A DNA stretch of 64,000 bases from positions 7,458,150-7,522,149 of the forward strand of contig CM054153.1 of NCBI GenBank assembly GCA_028751875.1, read 5' to 3'. This stretch comes from Rapana venosa. Taxonomy: Eukaryota; Mollusca; Gastropoda; Neogastropoda; Muricidae. Positions 1 through 11,767 of the stretch are shown here, one piece after another (positions within the stretch are counted from its first letter, which is position 1; every line of letters begins with the position of its first letter). A program made the translations under genes and the position numbers. Under the pieces are notes generated by a model that was given only the letters and a program-made list of their open reading frames with translations, was not told where the DNA came from and ran no database searches.

Positions 1-445
1 ATGCTATGCATACATATAGATATTAAAATGATTAATATTATGAACCTTCCGTACAGGTCTCCATACAGATGAATAAGAAATCATGTGGGGGGTTATTTGG
101 TTGAAAAGTACAGGGAAAGAAAAGAATTTATATCCAGTTTTGCCATCTGAAAAAACAAAAGGTTCGGTATGTATTCATTGTCATCAGTTGTTGTTGAAAA
201 GCAATTTTAGTTAGAAGAAATGGACAAAGATGCATTGCAAGTAAGATAATGTCATCTTTTAAAAAAAATATTGTTTTTTCTTAATCGCATGCCTTAGTAA
301 AGTCGTCACCAATTTTATGTGGAGATGTTTTATATCATCAATAACAACACACACATACACACACATACAACACACACACATCACACACACACAACACACA
401 CACACACAATAATTTTATGTATGTGTAAATATCTATCTATCTATC

Positions 446-450
<5 letters not shown>

Positions 451-522
<72 letters not shown>
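451..522. repeat. (AC)n microsatellite, preceded by (ATCT)n
   Basis: Perfect AC dinucleotide run of about 72 bp, after a short ATCT tetranucleotide run at 431-450 and imperfect CA-rich sequence from 349. Confidence 0.97.
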
Positions 523-526
<4 letters not shown>

Positions 527-1235
527 GTGTTTATAGTTTAAGGAAGTGTTATGTAGCTACAGTGGATTGTTTTATTGATGTTAAATACTTGTGCATGTAT
601 TAAAAGGTGTTAATAGGAGACTGTACAGACATAAAGAGTAGGGGGGGGGGGGTAAATGTGTTTTACAAGTGTTGAGAAATGTGTGTTCATCAAAGATTCA
701 AACACATACATGTGTGTTCATCAAAGATTCAAACACATACACTGTAACCTGCCATGGCTGGCGCATATTAAGTAGTGAAATCTATCTCTCCATCTGTCAG
801 CTCTATTTTTAATGTGCTTTTTCTTGTTTTCCGTGTGTGTGTGGGTTTTTTGGTTTTTTGTTCTCTGTCGCTCTCTTTTTCAGTGTGTCTCTGTCTTGCT
901 TTGTCGGTCAATACTTGTTGATTTTATACACTTTGCTCGTACAGGTTCCATATATTGCATGAAACGGGCAGTTGAAGAGTGCTTTTAGTTTGGATGAAAA
1001 AGAAGAGAGCGAAGGGGTTTGCATCCACATAGTATGCCTGTGCGAGTGTGCAGAATCTGTGTGTGTGTGGGAAAAAAACTTAAGTCGCTCTATGACTATG
1101 TGGAAAACTTTTTTTTGTTCATGTTATTGTTGTAGCCAGATATCGTTTTCCACCCTGTAGACAAACATACATGTATCAGAGGGGAGAAAGATTTTCACAC
1201 ATGCATATATATATTTATCCCCTCCCACCCTGGTT

Positions 1236-1238
<3 letters not shown>

Positions 1239-1286
<48 letters not shown>
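1239..1286. repeat. (GT)n microsatellite
   Basis: About 48 bp of GT dinucleotides. Confidence 0.97.
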
Positions 1287-1287
<1 letters not shown>

Positions 1288-1672
1288 TGGTATGAAGTCC
1301 AGGAAGTCAAATATGTAACCCCAAAGTCATGCACTGAGTGCTGTGCTTAGGACTCTCCTTAACGTTATTCATAGACTCCTACCTCTTCCTGAAAACCATC
1401 TCTCTCTCTCTCCCCCTTTCTGTCTCACCCCCTCTCTCAATATGCGTTGTCTGTTTGTGGATATAATATACTTAAAAACATGCAGACACACACTCGCGCT
1501 CTTGTGCAAACGCGTGTGCACACACACACACAAGTACACATACTCAGTTACTTACACTAATTTACTTAAGTGTCTCACACACACACACATTACACACACA
1601 TAACACACTCCTCCCCCCCCCCCCCCCCCTCTCTTCTCCCTACCTCCTTGGCAAACCTCCTTCTCCTCTCCC

Positions 1673-1673
<1 letters not shown>

Positions 1674-1723
<50 letters not shown>
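1674..1723. repeat. poly(C) tract, 50 bp
   Basis: An unbroken run of 50 C, preceded by a shorter C run at 1612-1629. The long proline or glycine 'proteins' read across it are not genes. Confidence 0.97.
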
Positions 1724-1725
<2 letters not shown>

Positions 1726-2490
1726 AGCTCCACACAGACAGCTAGCAAAAGAAAGGACTGTAGAGAAGGAAGCACCAGTAAAGGGGGAGGAGGTGGCTGC
1801 TGTAGTGAGTGGAGTGGAGCAGGAAGAGGGGACAGTCAGCCAAGGAAAAACCCCATTGACCGTGGGTCTGGTGTGCTAAGTGACTGGATGGTGGCTTGTC
1901 TGTCACCAGACCCCCAGGCTTCTTTGGTTGGGGTTGAAGATCATCTTGTTGATGATGATTATAAAGTGCTACAGCCTGGCTTGTTGATAGGATAGGATAG
2001 GATAGGATATACATATATATAATTATATATATATACACACCAGTCTTGTGTGGGGCTATAGTTGCTGTTTTTCTTTGTTTGTTTGTGTGTGTGTTTTGTT
2101 TTGGTCTTCTTCCCTTCCAGATGTACCTCTTTACTGTGTTATAGTTACAGTCGTACACCTTTCTCTTAGGCTCTGGACGTTGGGAGTTCGTGTTGTTTTT
2201 GTTTGTGGAAAGAGCATAGTTCAGTTGTGTGTTGTGTTTGTGTATGTGTTTGTGTTCACAAGTGTGTGTGTGTGCAAGCGTGCATCTGTTTGTGTGTTTG
2301 TAGAACAAAATCCTAGGCCTTATTTTTTTCTATTTTTTTTCTTTCTCAAATGGTTTCTGTATTTATGCATACTCCACTGTTTTAAGTGTTTATGATGCTT
2401 TGTTATCTTTAAGCAAGTCATGTTTTGTTGCTGCCCCTATCCCCACCTTTTTCCTTCCTCCTGTTTATATCCCCCAGTCCTTTTGTCAGG

Positions 2491-2492
<2 letters not shown>

Positions 2493-2546
<54 letters not shown>
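2493..2546. repeat. (GT)n microsatellite
   Basis: About 54 bp of GT followed by an AT-rich stretch. Confidence 0.97.
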
Positions 2547-2549
<3 letters not shown>

Positions 2550-3303
2550 CATATTTATATATATAAAAGAAGTACCTTTTGAGTCTCTTGTGTGTGGATA
2601 TGCACCCAGATTTTGTCCAAAATATTTTTAAGCTAGCGTTGCAAAAAACAAAACAAAAATTCGGTGTACAGTCACTACATATGGTTTCCTGCCTTTGTGT
2701 TTTTGTTTGTTTTGTTTTTGTTTCATAGTTTGTTTGTGTGGTCAGTCCTGTACCCTTAAGCCTTTCAGGGATATTATTTCAGAACAGATGGCTGTTGGAC
2801 AAAAAATATCGAATAAATTCTGATGTAACTTAGGTAAAAGTTTATATTTTCTGAAATGAAAGTAAAGGAATGGTACACAGAAAGATGTGATTTAACCACA
2901 TTTATGACCCTGACAACATCATCAACAAAAATTCCCCCAGGGTTGAACATGCGACTGCCTTTTTGGAACAGCTCATAGGGCACGCTAAGGGCTAAAATGA
3001 TTTTTCTTTTTTAGGGGGGTTGTTTTTGGGTTTTTTAAAAATCAAACTGTTGGGAAGTAGCCTGATTAGGCAATGGAGAAAGCAACCTGATGGATTATGC
3101 TGAAGTTGCGATGTGGACATTTGTGGTTATGGTATCTGTCATTGCCTGAATTTCAGAGCTGTTGCTCATAATGTGGCGTAACAACTGTCAGTGCAGTCCT
3201 GATAACTTCCTTCTTCTCTTGCTGTCTGTCTGTCTGTCTGTCTGTGTGTGTATGTGTATAAGGGCCCCCTGTCTCTGATTTTTTTTTTTAATGGGGATTA
3301 CTC

Positions 3304-3305
<2 letters not shown>

Positions 3306-3367
<62 letters not shown>
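3306..3367. repeat. (GT)n microsatellite
   Basis: About 62 bp of GT. Confidence 0.97.
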
Positions 3368-3370
<3 letters not shown>

Positions 3371-6300
3371 AGTGAGTGAATTTTGGACATTTGATAATTA
3401 TATGACATTGATATTGCCCGATATTTTCTTCTGTAGTTATGTCATCCCCACTTATTTTCTCTCTGTGTTCCATTGCCTCCAATAAATGGAATAAAAACCA
3501 CAACCAAAACTGTGGATGAGTATATTGTGTAAGTATTTTGACAGCAGCCGTCAGAATTCACCCCTTTTTATTTGGGCTTTGCCTACCTGTTACTGCAAGC
3601 AGAGGGGTGTGGGGTTCAGTGGCACAGTTGCATGAGTTCACTTCAAGATCTTCAGCTTCTCTCTTTGTTTTCTGGAAATGGAGAAGAAAAAAAGAAAAGT
3701 TGGTTGCATTGGTGAAAGTTTTTAGTTTGCGTTACATGAGGGTTTTTTCTTTTTGTTTTGTTTTTTGTTTTGTTTTGGTTGTGCAGATGCACACTAGAAC
3801 TTGTTTGTACTGTTGATTTGAAAATGTATGAACAAATACAGGAAAGAGGTTTTTTTGTTGTTGTTTTTAATACAAGAAAGCGTTATTGTATATATCGGTT
3901 CACTAGCAGTTTGACAGCTTCATAGTGGAGTCCAAAAAATAGTTTCTAATTTATGCAGTGACAAATTGTTTTTTTTTCACACTGACTTTCACCTTTTACT
4001 TATAACTAATTCTCAGTTAAGTTATAAAGCACAAGTACCCTACTATGTACATTAAAAAACAAATGGTATTTTTAGCACAATGTAAATTTTGAGCACCTTT
4101 ATCTGCAAGTGTATTGAATGCTGTAAGAATGAGCCAAGCAGTCGATGTGAACTTAAATGAATGAAGAATTACTAGTTGGTGAGGACATGTGGCTATGGTT
4201 ATTCTCTCCTCTTTAAAGGTTGTCGTGACAGAACTGTTTCAAGGTTTCTGATACCTGTCTCTTCATTTTTTTTTGGGCATTGATATATTGATGAAAAATG
4301 ACGCACATCTAACATAATCGTTATCGGCTTAGCAGTGTTTCATAATGCCAAACACCCCTCTCCCCTGTCTTTTTAGTGTGTTTTCATGTATTAGAGGGTA
4401 TTTTAAACTAATTTAAAAAGAACATGAAAAAATGTGTATGGGTCATAGTTTGGCAGAAGTAACATTGTAGTAGTCTTGTGGTGTCATAAGTTCACAGGCG
4501 GTGTGGGATCATTCTTGTTAAATTATTGTCATTTTATAGATACAGAGATATAGCCTCCCGTGGTATTCTTTCTGAGCCCTTTTGTTTTCTAAATGTGCAT
4601 GGTGTGTAGACATTTTAGAAACTCTTTGGTGTACTGTTACTGAGGGAGATATCAGATCATAGCATCTTAGCTCTTGGATGTTGTTGTCTTGGATTCTAAC
4701 ATGGTTTAGAAATGAGAGGAATATATAGTCTGTTCAGTGGGTTCATTCTTAGCATTCTGGTTTCCAAGGCAAACACAAGGTAATTAGACTTGTGTCCTAT
4801 GGAAACCTGAGCGAGATTCTGTGTACAGGGAAGGATGACATGGAACCTTCTTGTTTGATAAAAATGTTTATAAAAAAAAAAAAAAGGGTTTGCAATGAAT
4901 GGAACATGATTGTGTTGCTTTGTTTATGTTCTGCGTTGGTGGCTGGGTGTGTCTGTGGGTGGCCCTGAAGGATCAGGAGGTAGGACTCTTCATCCCTCTG
5001 CTCCTCACTTTTGTTGGTCTATGTTTTTACCTGCATCCATCTATCCAGAAAAGCCCCTTTTTGTGCTTTGGACCAGGCTGTGTGCCTTCCAAGAGCGGCT
5101 GAGCTAGCCGCGCGTAGCGTGAATGAGTGTCGGAGCTGGCTGTGGTTGCACGTGGCTTGTGGTCTGTGTAATGTAGTGTAGTGTAGCGGATGCAGCCGTT
5201 GTCACCTGACTAACCTCTAAGTTGATGGTCACAGCTGTGTTGTCTGTCAGGCAAGGAGAGGACCAGCTGTGGCGACTGGAGCATGCAGGAATTCAATGTC
5301 CATTGATCATCCCAAATTGTATGATTGGAGTTTGGAACTCACCTGTCTGTCTGTCTGTCTGTTTTTGGTAGAAACTGGCCGTGTGCATCTTTGCTTGGGG
5401 TGGTTGTGTTTTGTTTTTTTATGTAAACGTTGTCACAGCTTTTTGACCTTTAAAATGATTTTTGAAAGGAGCGTTTTGAATAGGTGTGAACACACACCTT
5501 GCACACCTCAAAGCATGCTCACAGCACACAGAGAAACGTTTGATTGAAAGTAGTCAGGGCATTAAAAAGAGAGGGTAATGTCTGATACATTTTCCTTGTT
5601 GTCACCTTTCATTTTTTTTTCTTTTAACACTTGTTTGTCTGCTCTAGCAAGACCCAGATAGTTAGCGTGGGGATGAATGGCCCTATATTGATGGGACGTC
5701 ACATGGCTGGCTGGGTGTGTGGCTTTGAGGTAGGTGATTGTGGTTGTTGGCCCACCCGGGTGTGACTGTCCACCCTGCTGAGGTCAGGTGGCGGGAAGAT
5801 GAGGCAGTGAAGCAGAACTGTTTGGCGTCTGAAGCAATTGTCCCTCCGAAAGAGGTGGACTGTCCAGAGAGAAGCGAGAATGTTGCCACCTGCTGCCTTC
5901 ATCATTGTTGTCTGAGCAATACTAGTGGACTATTCTTTTCTTGTTCTTTTCTGTATGTAGCTTGCTTTGTGTTTAGGGTATTTATTGCTCTGTGTATGTT
6001 TGTGGTTGTGCATTGCAGAAAGTGTCATAAAGGAAAAGTTGTTCTGTAGTATCCGGAAACATAATCACAATTATTTTGGCCAGGAGAATGGACTGAATTG
6101 GTGGTGGTATTGGGAAAGGGAGATCTTTGACAGATATAATATGTGTTTGTGGTACTTTCTGGCCGATAGGATTTTGTTGCATAGTTGTTAATTAAAAACT
6201 GTAAACACACCCCCTTCTGCCTCATTCATATGCTTGAGTAAACATATGGCAGCACACGCACACATGCACACACATGCACACACACACACACACACACCTC

Positions 6301-6830
6301 TCCAACCAGTTTCCCCAGTGAAAAAGCATCTTCAGGTCAAAAGTGGGCCTGGTCAGACAAAAGTGGAGGGCTTTCCTGGTTACTTCATTTCCCGGCTGTG
6401 CCTCTTGACCCCAAGCCAAAAGTCCAGGGCAGTGGGCCCCTCCCCTTTCAGCCTCTAATTAGCAACAGAACAGAACAGAACAGAAGCGTTCCTGCCCACT
6501 TGTCTACCATTGCACATTGCCCAGCTTACATGAGGGTCTATTCAAGTCATGCTCGCTGTACAATATTCCCTATTCAGCCCGGGTCGAATTGAATTGTAAC
6601 CGCTCAATGCTGCTCTGTGCTGTATGTTACCAAAACGCTGACCAGAATGTTGATGAGGAGGTGGTGTCGGTGTAGATGTGTAGGAGGGGCAACGCACTCA
6701 CAGTTCAGCCCCCTTGATTGTCTGTAGGATGGAGAGATCAGCTGTCGGATCATGATGATTCATTCTCTCCCTTCTTTGTTGTGGAAATATATAAAAGGGG
6801 TTTTTGTCAATAGGAATGTATTTAGGAGGA

Positions 6831-6852
6831 GGGGGGGGGGGGGGGGGGGGGG
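6831..6852. repeat. poly(G) tract
   Basis: 22 consecutive G. Confidence 0.95.
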
Positions 6853-6940
6853 CATTATTTTGGCCATTGATTATGTAAGAAGGAAAAAAATCAGGCTGGT
6901 CCAACTGCTTAAAGCATACTTTTTGCATGGAGGGGGTGGT

Positions 6941-7690
6941 TCAGTTAAAGTTTAGGAAAGGGTCTGGGGGGGAGGGAGTGTTAGAATGTCAATTCTGCCT
7001 GTGGATAATTCTGTTGTATCATCCCACATCATCTAGGCTGGAACCTGTGCAATAAGGATGGCATGTTGACTGGAAACCCAACAATGAAATGTTTTATGTA
7101 TGCTTATAGGTAGTTCTCTAACAAGAAATATGTGTTTGTGCATTTTCAACCATATTTTGCCAAGCAAAAAATAGTTCATTTAGGCTTATGCACGCACACG
7201 TCCATGCACACACACACACACACTATTCCAACATCAACTCACGCAACTATGTTAGCAGAACTACTATTTGCTTAAAACTAATTTCAAGGAAATGGGTTTC
7301 AGTTAAATGTTAGTAGACAGCTTCTGGGGGGGAGGAGTATTAGAATTAAATTTTGTGTGGATTATTCTGTTGTATCACCACATCATCTAGGCTGGAACCT
7401 GTGCAATAAGGTGGGCATGTGGACTGGAACCCACAATGATATGTTTTATGTTTTTTAGTTGTTCTCTACAGAATTATGTGTTTTGTGCATTTTTCAACAT
7501 ATTTTGCCAGCAAAAATTAGTTCATTTGGCTTATGTTACGCCAACTCAATGCACACACACGACTATTCCAACATCTCTCCAAGAGCAAAACTTTATTTAG
7601 TTAGACGGAACTTACTTATTTGCCTTTGAAAACTAAACTATCAAGAAAATGAGTATTCATATACATACATGTTAGTAGACAGCTTTGTAC
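6941..7690. repeat. Tandem duplication of about 360 bp
   Basis: The segment from about 6941 to 7297 is repeated at about 7298-7665, and a short third start (ATGTTAGTAGACAGCTTTG) follows at 7668. Shared landmarks include CATCATCTAGGCTGGAACC, CTGTGCAATAAGG and CAACATATTTTGCCA-type sequence. Most differences are one-base deletions in the second copy. Confidence 0.85.
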
Positions 7691-9230
7691 ATCCACAGAA
7701 AAAAAAGATTTGTGACCTTCCATCAGAATACATAATACTGGTGAATCTTGATAAAGGCTCAATTACAATATTCTTTCCTCCAAACTCTATGGCATAGATC
7801 TGCATTTTGACTTTTTATCAGTTGCAGCCATTTTGTCCTTGAAAAATTTTCACACAAAGTCCAGATAAGGGTTGGTTGGTTTGTCTGTTTAAATATTTGT
7901 GGTGTTTGTTTGGTTTTTTGCTTTGTAATGGGTTGTTTGTGGGGTTGGGGTGGGATGGGGTGATTTCATTTGTTGTATTAAATAAAAAAAAGAAAATGAC
8001 CCCAAACTAAAACTACTCTACAGATCATGAAACATGTGTACGAGGTCAGTTGCTTGCTCCTGTTGTTAGCTCTATGTGATTGGGATGAATAAGACGTAAC
8101 AAAGTGATTCTTCAGTTCCTAAAGTTTGTGTTGCATGCCAGTTACATGGTGGTTTTTTCCTGTTAGATCTTCAGAGACTGCATGATTATTTTGTACATGT
8201 CTGTACCGTACAGATTTATCTGCCGCTAAGTTATTCAGAAAAGCTGCTCCCTTTTGTGATGGGTTACAGATGATGGGGAAAAATAGATGCATGCTGCTTG
8301 AAATCATATACCCAGTTTTATGTAAATGTTCTCTCCTGTATCTTGCCTTTTTTCCCCCCTTGTATATATTGGAATGTGCATGCGCTTTTGTTTGTTTTGG
8401 GTATGAGATTTTCCCTGTTTCATTTTCTGTGTTTTGATCTTTCTTTTCTTTGCTTTAAAAAAAAAATCTTTTCTGTTTGTCTGTCTCGCTCTACCTCTCA
8501 TTTGTCCCTTCCTGTCTCTGTCTTTGTCTCTCTCTGTGTCTCTCTGTCTCTCACTTTCCCTCTCTCTCTAAAAAATAAAAAAGACAGCATCAAAACACAC
8601 ACACACACACACGCATGTGCACATGTAAATCCCCAACAAAATAGCAACAGCAGCAGCAGCAAACAAAAAAACAAACTTTAACCCATTCCTGTTTGTCTCT
8701 CTATGCCTCTCCTCTCCTCTCCTCACTTTCTCTTTGTGTCTTTCCCTCATCTCTTCCCTATCCTCTATCACTTTCTCTCTGCCTGTCTATCCCTCTTTCT
8801 CACTCATGTATTTTCATTTAACAAATGAAATTGATGGGAAGAAGTCTGTTTACTTTTGTGTGTGTGCTCATTTTGTGTGTTGTCTATCATGGATTTGTTT
8901 ATTTTCATCTCTGTCTTATTTATTTTGATAATTTTATTTAAATAGATTTATGTTACTGGAAGCTGAACATATTTGTTGGTACTAACTGTGATTCTTCAAA
9001 TTACGTTGCATAGAAATCAGTAAAAGTCCTCTTTTTGTCTGTTTATCTGACAACCTTTGTTACATGTGGGGGGGTGGGGTGGATAAAGATGACATACTGC
9101 TTTAAAACTGTCACTTACCTTACTGTTCAACTGTCTCCCTTTCAAAAACCCGACATATTTTCATTATGTGAATGAGGTGAATAATTTAGTTGCTATGTGT
9201 CATTTGAGTGTAGTTTTTGTGTGTATAAAA

Positions 9231-9300
9231 TTTTACGAGGTGACAGACCTGATATGGCCTCTGTGGTCGGCAGGGCTATGAACAACAGGAGTGGAGTGGA
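9231..9300 (+). repeat. Short dispersed repeat, family D, copy 1
   Basis: Contains gtgacagacctgatatggc and ctctgtggtcgg, shared with copies at 29782, 45487 and 46722. Probably the 3' part of a non-autonomous retroposon. Confidence 0.6.
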
Positions 9301-9494
9301 GTGGAGTGGAGTGGAGAGAGGCTGTTAGTTGTTGTTTTTTCTGACAAGACAGGAAAGAAGAGTCAGCTACAGGGAAGTGGGGTAGCAGTCGGTGTGGGTA
9401 AGGTAACAGAAAAGATCCCGTTTCACCTTCAGGACTGAAATGCAGTTTGTGTCTATAGTCATGTAGGAAAGTTTCCTTGTTGGTGATAATGAGG

Positions 9495-9633
<139 letters not shown>

Positions 9634-9888
9634 CCCTAAGCGCCATGTGTACCTAGCACATAAAGACAACTATAGTAACACAAGCCGTCTGTAGCAAGAC
9701 TGTGAAGATAGAGCCACATTACCACATGCTATACAAAACAAAACAAACTCGGAAAAACAACAACCTAGCAGCAGGGGAAAAAAGAATCACACCACTGTCT
9801 GTCTGTCTGTCTGACAGGGGTAAGAACTGTCTTGAGGAGATCAGCTGGGATAGATTCTACAAAGAAGTGTGTGGAAACAAAAGAAATA

Positions 9889-10246
9889 TATCTGTAAGAC
9901 ATGCACCTCAAACTTGGCTAATCTGTAAGACATACACCTCAAACTTGGCTAATCTGTAAGACATACACCTCAAACTTGGCTAATCTGTAAGACATACACC
10001 TCAAACTTGGCTAATCTGTAAGACATACACCTCAAACTTAGCTAATCTGTAAGACATACACCTCAAACTTAGCTAATCTGTAAGACATACACCTCAAACT
10101 TAGCTAATCTGTAAGACATACACCTCACCTCAAACTTAGCTAATCTGTAAGACACACACCTCACCTCAAACTTAGCTAATCTGTAAGACATACACCTCAC
10201 CTCAAACTTAGCTAATCTGTAAGACAACACCTCACCTCAAACTTAG
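9889..10246. repeat. 31-36 bp minisatellite, about 11 copies
   Basis: Unit roughly 'atctgtaagacatacacc' + 'tcaaacttggcta' (31 bp). The last copies gain an extra CACCT (36 bp). Early copies carry 'ttggcta', later ones 'ttagcta', so the array has internal history. Confidence 0.95.
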
Positions 10247-10249
10247 CTA

Positions 10250-10650
10250 TAGAGCCCCCTCATTGCTAATTGTTATGACTCACACCTCCTTACTTCTTAA
10301 AAAAAAAAGTAATCAAGACAACACTATCAAATAACCATCCCGACCCACCCTCACCTCAAACTTATGCTGAATTTTTGGAAGAAGAAATATAAATTGTAAT
10401 TGTAGTATATTCGGATTTTGCTATCTGTTTTAAAAAATAAACTTAGTAATCGTAAGACACCACTCCTCAAACTTAGCTATGAGTCATTAGTCATTTGTTA
10501 TTCCTCAACTCCTTTCACTTTAAAAAAAGATATACAAAAACGAAAAAACCATCCCCACCCTCACCATAAAAAAGTTTATGCTGAATATGTTACTTGGAAA
10601 AGAGAAATAAAGATGGAAATAGTGTGTATATTGGGTTTTTTTTGTTGTTG
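10250..10650. repeat. Degenerate tandem duplication next to the minisatellite
   Basis: About 10257-10420 and 10478-10650 share order and content (a 'ttgttat...actcc..ctt.ac' start, an A-run, 'aaccatcccacccaccctcacc'-like, 'tttatgctgaat', GAAGA/AAGAG..AAATA, 'tatattgg'), with many indels. Confidence 0.6.
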
Positions 10651-11666
10651 TTTTTTTTAAAAAATTTAATAATATAGCACATGCATTCAACCTAATCTTA
10701 TGCAGTCATTACAATCAATGATAAATAATCAGTAGTTTAAACAAACAGATATTACAAACATGGTGCGCTGCAGACAAAATCTGTGAAATAAAATTTCAAT
10801 AGTCAAATGTTTTTCCAAAAGTGCACACACACACACAGGTCATATACTTTAGTAGGGTGATAGGACATGGGTTAGTGAATGTTGGATAGTTCTGATATAA
10901 AACAGGAGGGGGGAAATCTTAGGTTTGAAATAAATATGTCTTGAGGCTGGATTTAAAAGTGTCATTTAGTAATGATTTGCTAGGGAAAAAACAACAAATG
11001 TGTTGTGCTGGGTTTACTTTGTAATTGAAACCTCTTTTGGTATGGGTCAGGTACTGTAGGTATTTATGCATCAGATGGTTTTGTGTTTGTTCGTGTTTTA
11101 TAATGTGTGATGTGTGTTTCTACAGTTTTGTTGTGTATGATTTTCCGTATGGTGGTATCATTTTCATCTGACCCTACTTTTAATGTTAGCATCATAATTA
11201 ATTTGTTTGTCTTTCTTGAGGTTTTTTCCTCCTTTAAATGTAGTTTGTATTTTGAATGATATAATAAAGTTAATCATGACATGCTGAAATGGATTTATTC
11301 TTGTCTTCTGTTCATCTGAGGGTTTTTTTCAGTTTGAAAGCTGGGATGTGTATTGCATTATACATGTTGTTACAATATATACTCTTTCAATGTTGTAGAA
11401 CACAGAGGTTATGGCAGACAGCACAGTGCAGAAAATTTCTGTTCCTTCTTGCTTTCTTCTTTTTTGCCTTATACTTTTAAACTTTTTTTGGGGGGGAATG
11501 ACTTGAAAGTCAAGAGACAGTCCAGGACAGTTAGATACTTGATTCTTCTGGAAGGAAAAAATTGCCAGCAGCACTAAGGTGGGGGGTGCTCAGAATATTC
11601 AACAACAGCGCTGATGGATGAGTGTTAAAGAAAAGTTGTGCATATATGTGATGTTGGGGTGTACAG

Positions 11667-11767
11667 GTTCCAATATCACAGAGGAGGAGGTGAGGGTAGC
11701 GGAGGACAAGTTTGAGGAATCCAAGAGCTGTGCGGAGAATGCCATGCACAATCTGCTGGAGGCTGAG
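11667..11767 (+). CDS. Endophilin-A exon a (BAR domain, late helix)
   Basis: Encodes [18 protein letters not shown], then [14 protein letters not shown]. It aligns without gaps to the family segment IPDEELRQALEKFEES...MHNLLE. The first two bases complete a codon from an unseen upstream exon (phase 1). The exon ends at GAG|GTCAGG in phase 0. The acceptor (TGTACAG) has a weak pyrimidine tract, so the 5' edge is less sure than the frame. Confidence 0.88.

Noticed and set aside
1570..1995. 141-codon frame with a long proline run
   Set aside because: The proline run is the C50 tract; the rest has no recognised family.
5804..5818. AVKQN reading resembling the endophilin BAR segment (E)VKQNF
   Set aside because: Only five residues match, neighbouring residues do not, and there are no suitable splice sites.
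9889..10246. CRISPR-like regular repeats
   Set aside because: Head-to-tail minisatellite without unique spacers in a eukaryotic genome; the same holds for 43040-43450 and 51356-52075.
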